In this document: positions 15,455 to 23,438 of the stretch, in pieces
Position numbering within the stretch: the first letter of the stretch is position 1
Layout: the number at the start of each line of letters is the position of its first letter
Source of the DNA: a virus
Virus record (IMG/VR): IMGVR_UViG_3300007559_000409
Location: 1 to 23,912 of that record
Length of the DNA: 23,912 nt
Reading direction: 5' to 3' (one strand)
Program-made: the position numbers and the translations under genes
The notes under the pieces: generated by a model
Told to the model about the DNA's origin: nothing
The model's database searches: none
The model's input: the letters and a program-made list of their open reading frames with translations, nothing else

Positions 15455-18166
15455 ATGAGTAATAAAAAGAAAATCTTATTTATAACACCACACTTAAGCA
15501 CAGGTGGTGCACCTCAGGTGACATTAAATAAAATACAATTATTGAAAAACGAATACGAAGTGTTCTGTGTTGAGTATTCATTAATAGCATGGACATTTGT
15601 TGTTCAACGAAATAGAATCATTGAGTTGTTAGGTGATAATTTTGTTTCATTACCTGAAGATAAAACATCAATCTTAAAAATAATTGATGTTATACAACCT
15701 GATGTCATTTCTTTCGAGGAATTTCCCGAGTTCTTCATGGATGACTCAATAACCAAAGAAATTTATAAACAAAGTAGACGATATAAGATTTTTGAAACGA
15801 CTCACGATTCAAGTTTTCCTGTTCATCGAAAAAGATTCTTTCCTAATAAATTCCACTTTGTAAGTGCGTTCAACGCGTTTAGATATTCGATGTTCGATAT
15901 ACCATATGAAATAATTGAATATCCTGTCGACAATAAAGTTAAACATCAAAAAGATAATCAAGAAAAATTGGGATTAGACCCTACGTGGAAACATGTGGTT
16001 AATGTAGGTCTTTTTACACCAAGAAAAAATCAGGCTTATTTGTTTGACATTGCAAAAAGATTACGTGAGTATAAAATCAAATTTCATTTTATAGGTAATC
16101 AAGCGGATAACTTCAAATTTTATTGGGAGCCTCTAATGAATGACAAACCAAAAAATTGTGTGGTTTGGGGTGAGCGTAGTGATGTTGACTCATTTTTACA
16201 AGCATCTGATTTATTCTTTTTTGGTTCCAAAGGTGACCGTAACAATAAAGAGTTAAATCCAATAGCAATTAAAGAGGCGTTAGAGTATAAGATGCCAATG
16301 ATGATGTATGATTTGGATGTTTATTGTGGAAAGTATAATAACGAAGAATCAATAACATTCTTAACTGGTGATTTGGACACCGATGTTAATAATTTATTAG
16401 AAATTTTAAAACCTGAAAAAATGACGGGTATAATAGATGACGAGTTAATAATTATTTCAACGTATCCTGACACATCAACAAGGATTCAATTAACTAAGGA
16501 ATGTATTGAGTCTTTTATAAAAACAAAACGTAAAATTTTGTTAGTTTCTCATTACCCTGTTTCGGATGAAATACAACGAATGGTTGATTATTATGTTTAT
16601 GATGAAAATAACATAATGATAACTAATTCATATTATAACCATTTCTACAATTATAAACACAATTATGATGTTAATATTAATTTGAATGGTTTAGAGAAGC
16701 CAAATCAATCTTTGGCGGCAATGAATAACTTCCATAACGGTGTTAAATTCGCCAAGTCGATAGGTGTTAACAAAGTGATGATTGTAACATATGATGTTAT
16801 CTTACATGACCAAGATTTACCATTAATCGAGAATTATTTTAATAAACTGGATGAGTGGAAATGTTGTATCGCCCTTATGGACACTGATTTAGGTAAAGGT
16901 GTGGAAACAACGTCAATGGTATTCCAAACGGATTATTTCTTAAACATATTCCCAGATATTAGAAATGAGGAATTGTTTAATGAAAAATGTCGTATTATTG
17001 GTGCACAAAACTTCTTGGAGGATTATATGTACAAAACAATTAAAGATGAGGTTGGTCTTTGGGTTGTTATTAACCAAAGAACAATACTACCAAACTCAGG
17101 TCTTGGGGTTTCGTCTAATTCTGAATACATGTCAATAATACCGATTGAAGGTGAAGATAATAAGTTAATGTTTTATTTCTTCACATATAATATTGACGAT
17201 AAAGTGGTACATGTTCGAATTAGTTCAAATGACATTGTTTATGATGAGGTTGTTAACAAAATAAGCGAAAGTAGAGAAATACAAAAAGTTATCGAGTTTA
17301 ATGGTTACCCAATTACCGTAACAGTAGACAAAATTGATAATGGGGTTATATATAAATCGACCGAATATCATATCGATTCTGATAATTTTAATTCGTATAA
17401 AAAGAACGGGTTTTTTAAATATAAAAACCAAGTTAAAAATCAAGTAACGGATTATAAAATAAAATTAGTTCATTTACAAACAACATTAAATGATGAAAGA
17501 GAACAAAAATCTCGCATATCATTATCTAAAGTATCTGAACATGGTATTGAGTATATGTTACACCAAAATGAACCATTCAGGTCTTTACCCCCATCACACA
17601 ATAGTATTAGACCCCAATGTGTATCAATGGAGTTATTTGATGAAGAAACCGCAAATCGTTTAGGAACCGCTTTGACACCATCACATTACGGATGTTATGA
17701 TTCATTTAAAACAGGTATATTATCAGAGTTTGACAATGATTTAGACTTCCTAATTGTTTGTGAAGGAGATTGTATAATTGAGGTACCTATGAATGAGTTT
17801 ATTGATAAGGTAAATGAATCATGTGGAATCATTAATAATGAGGGTGTTGAATACTTCTCATTTGGGGATACGAAAACTTTGGATTTTGGTTGGCATCAAT
17901 CAAACGTGGTGAGAGAAATACCTAATCAAGATTTAATGTTTATCACCGATAAAATTATTGGGTTACAATGTATTATGTTCCCTAAGAGTACCCGAGAGTT
18001 TTTATTTGATAAATTACGAACTCATAAGTGGGATGCTGCGGACATTTATTTTAACACCATATTTGGTCACAATGGTAAAACAATGGGTATTTTAAAAGAT
18101 AGGATAACGACTCAAGCTGACGGTGTATCTTTAATAGATAAAGAATTTAAAACATTTATAAAATAA
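15455..18166 (+). CDS. Giant three-domain glycosyltransferase (GT4-like, GT2-like, GT25-like)
   Basis: This 903-residue soluble protein has three apparent glycosyltransferase domains. Residues 1-320 are GT4-like (GT-B): LFITPHLSTGGAPQVTL at the start, VNVGLFTPRKNQ, and a late NPIAIKEALEYKMP helix replacing the usual E-x7-E. Residues 329-550 are a GT-A-like domain opening with ELIIISTYPDTS and containing LLVSHYPVSDEIQ (362-374), clearly paralogous to the next gene. Residues about 551-650 look like a beta-sandwich linker. Residues 668-890 resemble GT25 (KLVHLQTTLNDER, then TPSHYGCYDS and FLIVCEGDC, where GT25 has SHxxxW and a D/E-rich metal motif). The gene overlaps the next by one base (TAATG). 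A single protein adding three sugars in order is plausible. Donors and acceptors are unknown. Confidence 0.82.
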   Translation: MSNKKKILFITPHLSTGGAPQVTLNKIQLLKNEYEVFCVEYSLIAWTFVVQRNRIIELLGDNFVSLPEDKTSILKIIDVIQPDVISFEEFPEFFMDDSITKEIYKQSRRYKIFETTHDSSFPVHRKRFFPNKFHFVSAFNAFRYSMFDIPYEIIEYPVDNKVKHQKDNQEKLGLDPTWKHVVNVGLFTPRKNQAYLFDIAKRLREYKIKFHFIGNQADNFKFYWEPLMNDKPKNCVVWGERSDVDSFLQASDLFFFGSKGDRNNKELNPIAIKEALEYKMPMMMYDLDVYCGKYNNEESITFLTGDLDTDVNNLLEILKPEKMTGIIDDELIIISTYPDTSTRIQLTKECIESFIKTKRKILLVSHYPVSDEIQRMVDYYVYDENNIMITNSYYNHFYNYKHNYDVNINLNGLEKPNQSLAAMNNFHNGVKFAKSIGVNKVMIVTYDVILHDQDLPLIENYFNKLDEWKCCIALMDTDLGKGVETTSMVFQTDYFLNIFPDIRNEELFNEKCRIIGAQNFLEDYMYKTIKDEVGLWVVINQRTILPNSGLGVSSNSEYMSIIPIEGEDNKLMFYFFTYNIDDKVVHVRISSNDIVYDEVVNKISESREIQKVIEFNGYPITVTVDKIDNGVIYKSTEYHIDSDNFNSYKKNGFFKYKNQVKNQVTDYKIKLVHLQTTLNDEREQKSRISLSKVSEHGIEYMLHQNEPFRSLPPSHNSIRPQCVSMELFDEETANRLGTALTPSHYGCYDSFKTGILSEFDNDLDFLIVCEGDCIIEVPMNEFIDKVNESCGIINNEGVEYFSFGDTKTLDFGWHQSNVVREIPNQDLMFITDKIIGLQCIMFPKSTREFLFDKLRTHKWDAADIYFNTIFGHNGKTMGILKDRITTQADGVSLIDKEFKTFIK

Positions 18167-19149
18167 TGAAAAAATTAATAGTTATTGGTTCATATCCTAA
18201 CACACCAAAAAAAGAAGAGGTACTTAAATCAGAAATACAATCCCTAAAAGAGATTGGTTTTGATTTTATGTTAGTTAGTCATTACCCAGTATCTACCGAA
18301 ATACAAAACATGGTGGATTATTACATTTATGACAAAAACCAAACTTTAACACCGTTAGATAAAACAACTTATTATTGGTTCAAGACTGATATTTTTATGT
18401 TACGGGTTAATAATTCGAGACACGCATTACCCATTTGTCAAAACATGTTTAACGCATTTAAATTAGCGGAAATTAAAGAATATGATTTTGTTTTCTTTAC
18501 TGAAAACGATAACATCTTTTCTAAAGAAGATTCTGTTAAATTATCTAATTTAGTTGACATGGCGATTTCTGAAAATAAAACCGGATTATTTTTTAAACCT
18601 CACAATTATCAAGACAATTACTCTAAAGTTTATGAAACTCAAATGTTTGGGTTACAACCAAAAAGGTTTAATGAGATTTTTAAATTACCATTGACAGGTG
18701 AAGAATTTTTTTATAACCCGGATTACCCTGTTAGTTTAGAATTAGGTTTTTACATTTCACTTAAAGATTTTGAAGATGAGTTTATGATTGTCGACGAGCA
18801 TTCATATAACTATTTCACTAATAGTGAGATTAATATATTCAGAATGGAACACTTCATTGTTGATTTATTATATAACAGCACCAATGAGGACGAACCTGTA
18901 TTATTTTTCCAAAATAGAAACAATGGTGATGTGAAAGAATGTCGTTTGGTTGCTAAAGTTAATGATGAGGTTATTGCCGACACATTAATTCATCCTGGTG
19001 TTTGGTCTTATCAAGTCTTCAGATATGAAAACCAAAGATTACGTATTGAGGTCTATATGGATGGTACACTAGAGATTATTAGGGATTACACATTAAACGA
19101 CACACTTAAAAATAACATAAAAGATAACGGTATTATTGATTTTTATTAA
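18166..19149 (+). CDS. GT-A-type glycosyltransferase with beta-sandwich tail, paralogue of the neighbour's middle domain
   Basis: The protein has 327 residues. Residues 1-220 are paralogous to the middle domain of the preceding 903-residue protein: LIVIGSYPNTP at the start and LVSHYPVSTEIQNMVDYYIY at 36-55, with about 14 of those 20 residues shared. An acidic motif FFTENDN (110-116) is a likely metal site. Residues about 230-327 look like a beta-rich accessory domain (PVLFFQNRNNGDVKECR, then a YMDGTLEI strand), similar in position to the linker in its paralogue. It shares TAATG with the upstream stop and lies 2 bases before the next gene. No signal peptide is visible. I infer glycosyltransferase activity from fold-type motifs and context; the CAZy family is unclear. 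Confidence 0.7.
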   Translation: MKKLIVIGSYPNTPKKEEVLKSEIQSLKEIGFDFMLVSHYPVSTEIQNMVDYYIYDKNQTLTPLDKTTYYWFKTDIFMLRVNNSRHALPICQNMFNAFKLAEIKEYDFVFFTENDNIFSKEDSVKLSNLVDMAISENKTGLFFKPHNYQDNYSKVYETQMFGLQPKRFNEIFKLPLTGEEFFYNPDYPVSLELGFYISLKDFEDEFMIVDEHSYNYFTNSEINIFRMEHFIVDLLYNSTNEDEPVLFFQNRNNGDVKECRLVAKVNDEVIADTLIHPGVWSYQVFRYENQRLRIEVYMDGTLEIIRDYTLNDTLKNNIKDNGIIDFY

Positions 19150-19151
19150 TT

Positions 19152-20258
19152 ATGAAATTTACATTAGTTACAAGTTTCTATAATGGTGAAAACTTTATAG
19201 AACAATTATATGAAAAAATTAAATCTCAGACTTACAAAAATTGGGAATGGGTTGTTACTGACGATTTCTCAAATGATAATGGTCGTCAAAAATTGATTGA
19301 ACTTTCAAACAATGATAGACGAGTTAAGTATGTTGAACAAAGTAAAAAGAAGGAGATGTTTTGGAACCCTCAATTATTTTGTAAGGATTCGGAAATTATT
19401 GTTCAATTAGACCAAGATGATTACCCATTACCAAAAGCTTTAGAGGTTTATCATTATTTCTTCACTAAGTTCCCTGAAGTAATTTTAATTACATGTTCGG
19501 GTAATATGTATAACGATGGTGGTGGATGGAGATGTTTTTATAATTTAGACTATAGAAATGACAATAATTTATCTTGCGGTAAATTAACTTTTTTAAGAGC
19601 TTGGAGACATAATCCTAACATTGTTGTTGATTATAACCCAAATGAGTGGATGAAATTCTTCTATAATGATTTAGCAATAGTTTGTAAATTAGAAGAGATG
19701 GGTAAAGTTTTGGTTTTACCTCGTAACTTATACTATTACAATTATAGAGAAAATTCAGTATCTCACGAATCTCACAACAATGTTCAGGATGTTAGAAATG
19801 AAAATGATGTATTAATCAACGGGATTAAAGAAAGACGATATGATAGTGAAATGGAAACCATTGTTAGATATTTTGACCCAATTTATGACTTATCACATTC
19901 TTTTATGAGTCATGATATGAATAACACACCTGAACAAATTAAAATATCGTATTACTTAAAAGATATTACCACACATCAAAAAAACTTATTAAAAGAGTTA
20001 TTTTTTGATTATGATATTAATGTTAATAACATGGATGGTGATGAAGACTACTTAATATGGTCGGTAAAAGACCGTAGTGATATTGAGTCTTTTTTATCTT
20101 TTGATGGTAGAGATAAAATAAAAAACACACAAATAGTTATCCATCATTTTAATGAGATTGACGAATCAGAACGTAATCAAATGGTTGATATGATAAAACC
20201 GTATTACCCGTTCTTCTTTCAGGTAGATGAACACATGACACTAACTTTACTAAGATAA
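19152..20258 (+). CDS. GT2 family glycosyltransferase
   Basis: The 368-residue protein has a classic GT2 N-terminal domain. It opens TLVTSFYNGENFIEQLYEKI, continues WEWVVTDDFSND (nucleotide-binding acidic pair), and has the DxD-type motif QLDQDDYPLP with Asp87 and Asp89/90. Residues about 100-230 contain Trp-rich segments (GGGWRC, RAWRHNP) likely to shape the acceptor pocket, then YYYNYRENSVSH, a common GT2 end motif. Residues 260-368 form an additional small acidic domain of unknown role. No membrane segment is present, so it is not a processive synthase. The gene sits between a paralogous glycosyltransferase and a methyltransferase. Donor sugar and acceptor are unknown. Confidence 0.88.
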   Translation: MKFTLVTSFYNGENFIEQLYEKIKSQTYKNWEWVVTDDFSNDNGRQKLIELSNNDRRVKYVEQSKKKEMFWNPQLFCKDSEIIVQLDQDDYPLPKALEVYHYFFTKFPEVILITCSGNMYNDGGGWRCFYNLDYRNDNNLSCGKLTFLRAWRHNPNIVVDYNPNEWMKFFYNDLAIVCKLEEMGKVLVLPRNLYYYNYRENSVSHESHNNVQDVRNENDVLINGIKERRYDSEMETIVRYFDPIYDLSHSFMSHDMNNTPEQIKISYYLKDITTHQKNLLKELFFDYDINVNNMDGDEDYLIWSVKDRSDIESFLSFDGRDKIKNTQIVIHHFNEIDESERNQMVDMIKPYYPFFFQVDEHMTLTLLR

Positions 20259-20286
20259 AGTTTAAATTATAATTAAAAAAAAAGAT

Positions 20287-20835
20287 ATGGCACACGAAAA
20301 ACAAAGAGAATTTTTTAGAAAAGTAAAATCAATACACCCCCAGTATTTCACCGATGTGAAAGTTTTGGATATCGGGTCTTTAGATATTAATGGTAGTAAT
20401 AGACATGCCTTCGAACACCCTTATAGTTATATTGGTGTGGATTTAAGTGAGGGTAAGAATGTTGACGTAATTTGTCCGGGGCACCTTTACGAAAGTGGGT
20501 ACCTATTTGATACCGTAATATCATCAGAATGTTTTGAACATGATATGTATTATGCTAGAACACTTCAGAACATGGTTAAATTAACAAGACCAGGTGGGTT
20601 ACTTTTATTCACTTGTGCATCAACAGGAAGACCTGAACATGGTACACTAAAGACTAATCCACAAGACGCACCATTCTTATTATCTATGGGTGAAAAATGG
20701 GCAAACTATTATAAAAACTTAACCGAAGATGATATTAGAGCGGTTATCGATATTAACAACACTTTTTCATCGTATGGTTTTGAATATGAACCAGTTTCAT
20801 GTGATTTATATTTTTGGGGAATAAAAAATCATTAA
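20287..20835 (+). CDS. Class I SAM-dependent methyltransferase
   Basis: The 182-residue protein has a compact methyltransferase core: motif I KVLDIGSLDINGSN (about 25-38), GVDLSEGKNVDV with the ribose-binding Asp, DTVISSECFEHD (motif IV region, similar to the EVxEH of type 11 methyltransferases), and LTRPGGLLLFTCAS. It contains no extra domain. Placed between glycosyltransferase genes, it probably methylates a sugar or nucleotide sugar made by the operon; a protein or other small-molecule substrate is possible. A poly-A run precedes the ATG and no Shine-Dalgarno sequence is present. It lies 28 bases after the GT2 gene and 8 before the next start. Confidence 0.85.
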   Translation: MAHEKQREFFRKVKSIHPQYFTDVKVLDIGSLDINGSNRHAFEHPYSYIGVDLSEGKNVDVICPGHLYESGYLFDTVISSECFEHDMYYARTLQNMVKLTRPGGLLLFTCASTGRPEHGTLKTNPQDAPFLLSMGEKWANYYKNLTEDDIRAVIDINNTFSSYGFEYEPVSCDLYFWGIKNH

Positions 20836-20843
20836 TTAATAAA

Positions 20844-22985
20844 ATGAGGATAGCACAAGTAACACCAGGTTTAATACCTATACCACCTAATGGGTGGGGT
20901 GCAGTTGAAAAGATTATTTGGGAATATAAACTTAATTTAGGTAGGATGGGTGTTCAAACGGACATTAGATATCTAAATGAAGTTTTACCGAATGATTACG
21001 ATATTGTACATATACACATTGCAAATTTAGCAATTGAGGCGAAGAATAGGGGTATTCCTTACATTTTCTCACTACATGACCACCATGTGGTTCATAATGG
21101 TAGAGGTTCGTCTAACTATAACCAAAACTTAGAAGCTATTAAAGGTTCGGTAATTTCATTTTGTCATGCGGAATTTTTGGTTGATTTCTTTGAGGAGACC
21201 GATAAATTATTTTATTTAACTCACGGTGTTGATACCAATTTCTTTAGGAATCAACAACCTGTTAAATATGAACATAAATTATTATGTTTAGCTAATAACG
21301 GTTTAGCTGGGGACTCAACCTTTGACCGAAAAGGTTTTAGGTATGCAATAGAAGCCGCTAAAGAATTGGATTTACCAATTACGGTTGCGGGACCTGAAAA
21401 CAATCAACACTTTTTTAATGCAAATCCTGACTTATTAGAGTACGATAAATTAACCATTATTCTTAATAACCCAGGCGAAGATAACATTAGAGAGTTATAT
21501 AATACACACTCAATTTTCTTACACCCCTCTTCATTAGAAGCTGGTCACCCCAACTTAACATTATTAGAAGCGTTATCTTCAGGATTACCTGTTGTTGGTA
21601 CCTATGAAGGTTCTCAAGAATTACATGGTATGGTTAGAGTTAATCGTGATACTAATGAAGTGGTTGAGGGTATTAAAACAATTTTAAGTGATTATTCAAA
21701 GTACGTAGAATTAACTAAAAAGGTTAGACAAAACTATGATTGGTCGGTTATTGTTAATCGTATGTATAAAATGTACGAGACTATCGGTATCATATCTAAA
21801 CCTTACACATCTGAAGATACAAAAAATTTATATATGAATGAATACGGAAAAAATGAAGAACAAGTCGAACCAGTTCAGGAAGTTATTACCCCAACTGTTG
21901 TTGAGAGTTCTTTAAAATTTAACTATCACTTTGTTGATGGTCCTTACTTTGAGTTTTTGAGTGAAGAAGAAAATGATAAAGAATATACTATCACATTTTA
22001 TGATGGTGAAACTGAAGTTTATACGTCAAAAATGAAACCAAATACGTGGACTCGTTTAAATAGAAAATATTATACACCATGGAGAATCACATTAGCAGAC
22101 GATAATGGTGATTTAGTTTTTGACCAAACGATGTCATTAAAAGGTAAAAGAGTTTTTATTGCGTTTGATTCATCATCTTTAGGTGACTCAATTGCTTGGA
22201 TACCTTATGTTGAAAACTTTAGAGTTAGACACGAGTGTGAAGTAATTTGTTCAACGTTTAAAAATGATTTGTTTATGAATGAATACCCGTATATCGAATT
22301 CACCCAACCAGGTTCAGTTGTTAAGAACTTACATGCAATGTATAAAGTTGGTTGGTTTAACAATTCGTTCTTAGAACCTGAACCACCAAACACAATCCCA
22401 CTTCAAAAAACGATTTCTAACATCTTAGGTATTCCGTTTGAGGAGTTACAACCAAGAATTAGTTTTAGACCAACAGAACGACCAATAGAGGGTAAATATG
22501 TTACCATTGCTAACGAATCAACAGCAGGTCTTAAGTATTGGAATCACCCGACAGGATGGGTTGAGTTAGTTAAATACTTAAATGAACAAGGTTATAAAGT
22601 AATTAACGTGTCTAAGAATGGTGAAAACATACCAGGTTCCACAAAATTAAGTGAGACTTCCTTGGAAACCACGATGAACTACATTCACCATAGTGATTTC
22701 TTTGTAGGTTTATCAAGTGGATTATCTTGGTTGGCGTGGGGTATCGGAAAACATGTTGTGATGATTTCTAACTTTACGGAAGCTGACCATGAATTTACTA
22801 ATAATTGTACTAGAATTGTTAACCATTCGGTATGTAATGGTTGTTGGAATAATCCGATGTTTAAATTTGATAAAGGGGATTGGAATTGGTGTCCTGAACA
22901 CAAGGGTACTCCTCGTCAATTTGAATGTCATAAATCAATTACACCTGAAATGGTGATAAATCAAATTAAACCATTAATTAAATGA
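20844..22985 (+). CDS. GT4 glycosyltransferase fused to a TibC/Aah-type protein O-heptosyltransferase
   Basis: I choose the ATG at 20844; an in-frame TTG at 20814 would overlap the upstream gene. The 713-residue product has two enzymes. Residues 1-320 are GT4-like (IAQVTPGLIPIPPNGWGAVE; GRGSSNYNQN; LHPSSLEAGHPNLTLLEALS with the family E-x7-E region). Residues about 355-713 match the bacterial autotransporter heptosyltransferase family: a beta domain FNYHFVDGPYFEF, RKYYTPWRI, KGKRVFIAFDSSSLGDSIAW with Asp448 at the catalytic position, KYWNHPTGW, and GLSSGLSWLAWGIGKHVVMIS. Four cysteines (664, 667, 683, 695; C-x2-C-x15-C-x11-C) match the iron-finger motif of TibC. TibC-type enzymes transfer heptose from ADP-heptose to Ser of adhesins. 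Such enzymes are normally about 400 residues and unfused. The next gene overlaps by 4 bases (ATGA). Confidence 0.88.
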   Translation: MRIAQVTPGLIPIPPNGWGAVEKIIWEYKLNLGRMGVQTDIRYLNEVLPNDYDIVHIHIANLAIEAKNRGIPYIFSLHDHHVVHNGRGSSNYNQNLEAIKGSVISFCHAEFLVDFFEETDKLFYLTHGVDTNFFRNQQPVKYEHKLLCLANNGLAGDSTFDRKGFRYAIEAAKELDLPITVAGPENNQHFFNANPDLLEYDKLTIILNNPGEDNIRELYNTHSIFLHPSSLEAGHPNLTLLEALSSGLPVVGTYEGSQELHGMVRVNRDTNEVVEGIKTILSDYSKYVELTKKVRQNYDWSVIVNRMYKMYETIGIISKPYTSEDTKNLYMNEYGKNEEQVEPVQEVITPTVVESSLKFNYHFVDGPYFEFLSEEENDKEYTITFYDGETEVYTSKMKPNTWTRLNRKYYTPWRITLADDNGDLVFDQTMSLKGKRVFIAFDSSSLGDSIAWIPYVENFRVRHECEVICSTFKNDLFMNEYPYIEFTQPGSVVKNLHAMYKVGWFNNSFLEPEPPNTIPLQKTISNILGIPFEELQPRISFRPTERPIEGKYVTIANESTAGLKYWNHPTGWVELVKYLNEQGYKVINVSKNGENIPGSTKLSETSLETTMNYIHHSDFFVGLSSGLSWLAWGIGKHVVMISNFTEADHEFTNNCTRIVNHSVCNGCWNNPMFKFDKGDWNWCPEHKGTPRQFECHKSITPEMVINQIKPLIK

Positions 22986-23359
22986 AAATAGAAGTATCAA
23001 TCGGAGAGATTGTTGACAAACTAACAATCCTCGACATCAAAATGTCTAATATCTTAGACCCTGAAAAATTAAAGAACATCGCAAAAGAATACGGTTATTT
23101 GAAAGATGTTGTTGAGGATGAACTCGGAATACCGACAACATCAGAAGAGTACGTTAAACTCCTTAATATTAACAAAGAACTTTGGGACATTGAGGATGAT
23201 ATTCGTGATAAAGAAAGAAACAAAGAATTTGATGAGGTATTCATTGAATTAGCAAGAGCGGTTTACGTAACTAACGACAAACGAGCGGAAGCTAAAAAAG
23301 AAATCAACGTTAAGTTTGGTTCTAACTTTGTTGAAGAAAAATCTTACGCTAAGTATTAA
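22982..23359 (+). CDS. Small DUF6165-like protein
   Basis: The protein has 125 residues, is acidic and mostly helical, and opens IEVSIGEIVDKLTILDIKM, a start I associate with DUF6165 proteins found near LPS and GT9 glycosyltransferase genes and in phages. The family has no established biochemical function. The rest is charged helices (ELWDIEDDIRDKERNKEF; then a C-terminal KRAEAKKEINVKFG). There are no catalytic motifs, membrane segments or signal peptide. It overlaps the heptosyltransferase gene by 4 bases and is the last gene of the operon, before two hairpins. A role as partner or specificity subunit of a glycosyltransferase is inference from position. Confidence 0.65.
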   Translation: MKIEVSIGEIVDKLTILDIKMSNILDPEKLKNIAKEYGYLKDVVEDELGIPTTSEEYVKLLNINKELWDIEDDIRDKERNKEFDEVFIELARAVYVTNDKRAEAKKEINVKFGSNFVEEKSYAKY

Positions 23360-23362
23360 TTT

Positions 23363-23390
23363 ATCATATAAAACGTTTTATATGATTTTT
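23363..23390 (+). terminator. 24-bp perfect palindrome with short T-run, first hairpin after the operon
   Basis: Bases 23363-23386 form a perfect palindrome centred on AAAACGTTTT, starting 4 bases after the DUF6165-like stop codon and followed by TTTT. As RNA it folds into an AU-rich hairpin. It may assist the stronger terminator just downstream; a protein-binding palindrome is an alternative. Confidence 0.45.
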
Positions 23391-23397
23391 ACCATAT

Positions 23398-23426
23398 AAA
23401 CCCTGAGAGGAATCTCGGGGTTTTTT
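23398..23426 (+). terminator. Rho-independent terminator, probably bidirectional
   Basis: The stem CCCTGAGA/TCTCGGGG (one G-T pair) has a GGAA loop and is followed by six T's; three A's upstream can extend the stem. It separates the plus-strand operon from the convergent minus-strand gene ending at 23439. On the minus strand the same stem is followed by TTTATAT, a weaker tract. Confidence 0.85.
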
Positions 23427-23438
23427 ATGATACTATAA

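Noticed and set aside
20814-20843. TTG start adding ten residues to the GT4-heptosyltransferase protein
   Set aside because: The extension overlaps the methyltransferase gene, and the GT4 fold normally begins at the MRIAQVTPG strand, which has its own ATG at 20844.
23363-23386. Phage attachment or recombination site
   Set aside because: A perfect palindrome right after a stop codon and followed by T's fits a transcript hairpin better. No integrase or tRNA gene is nearby.
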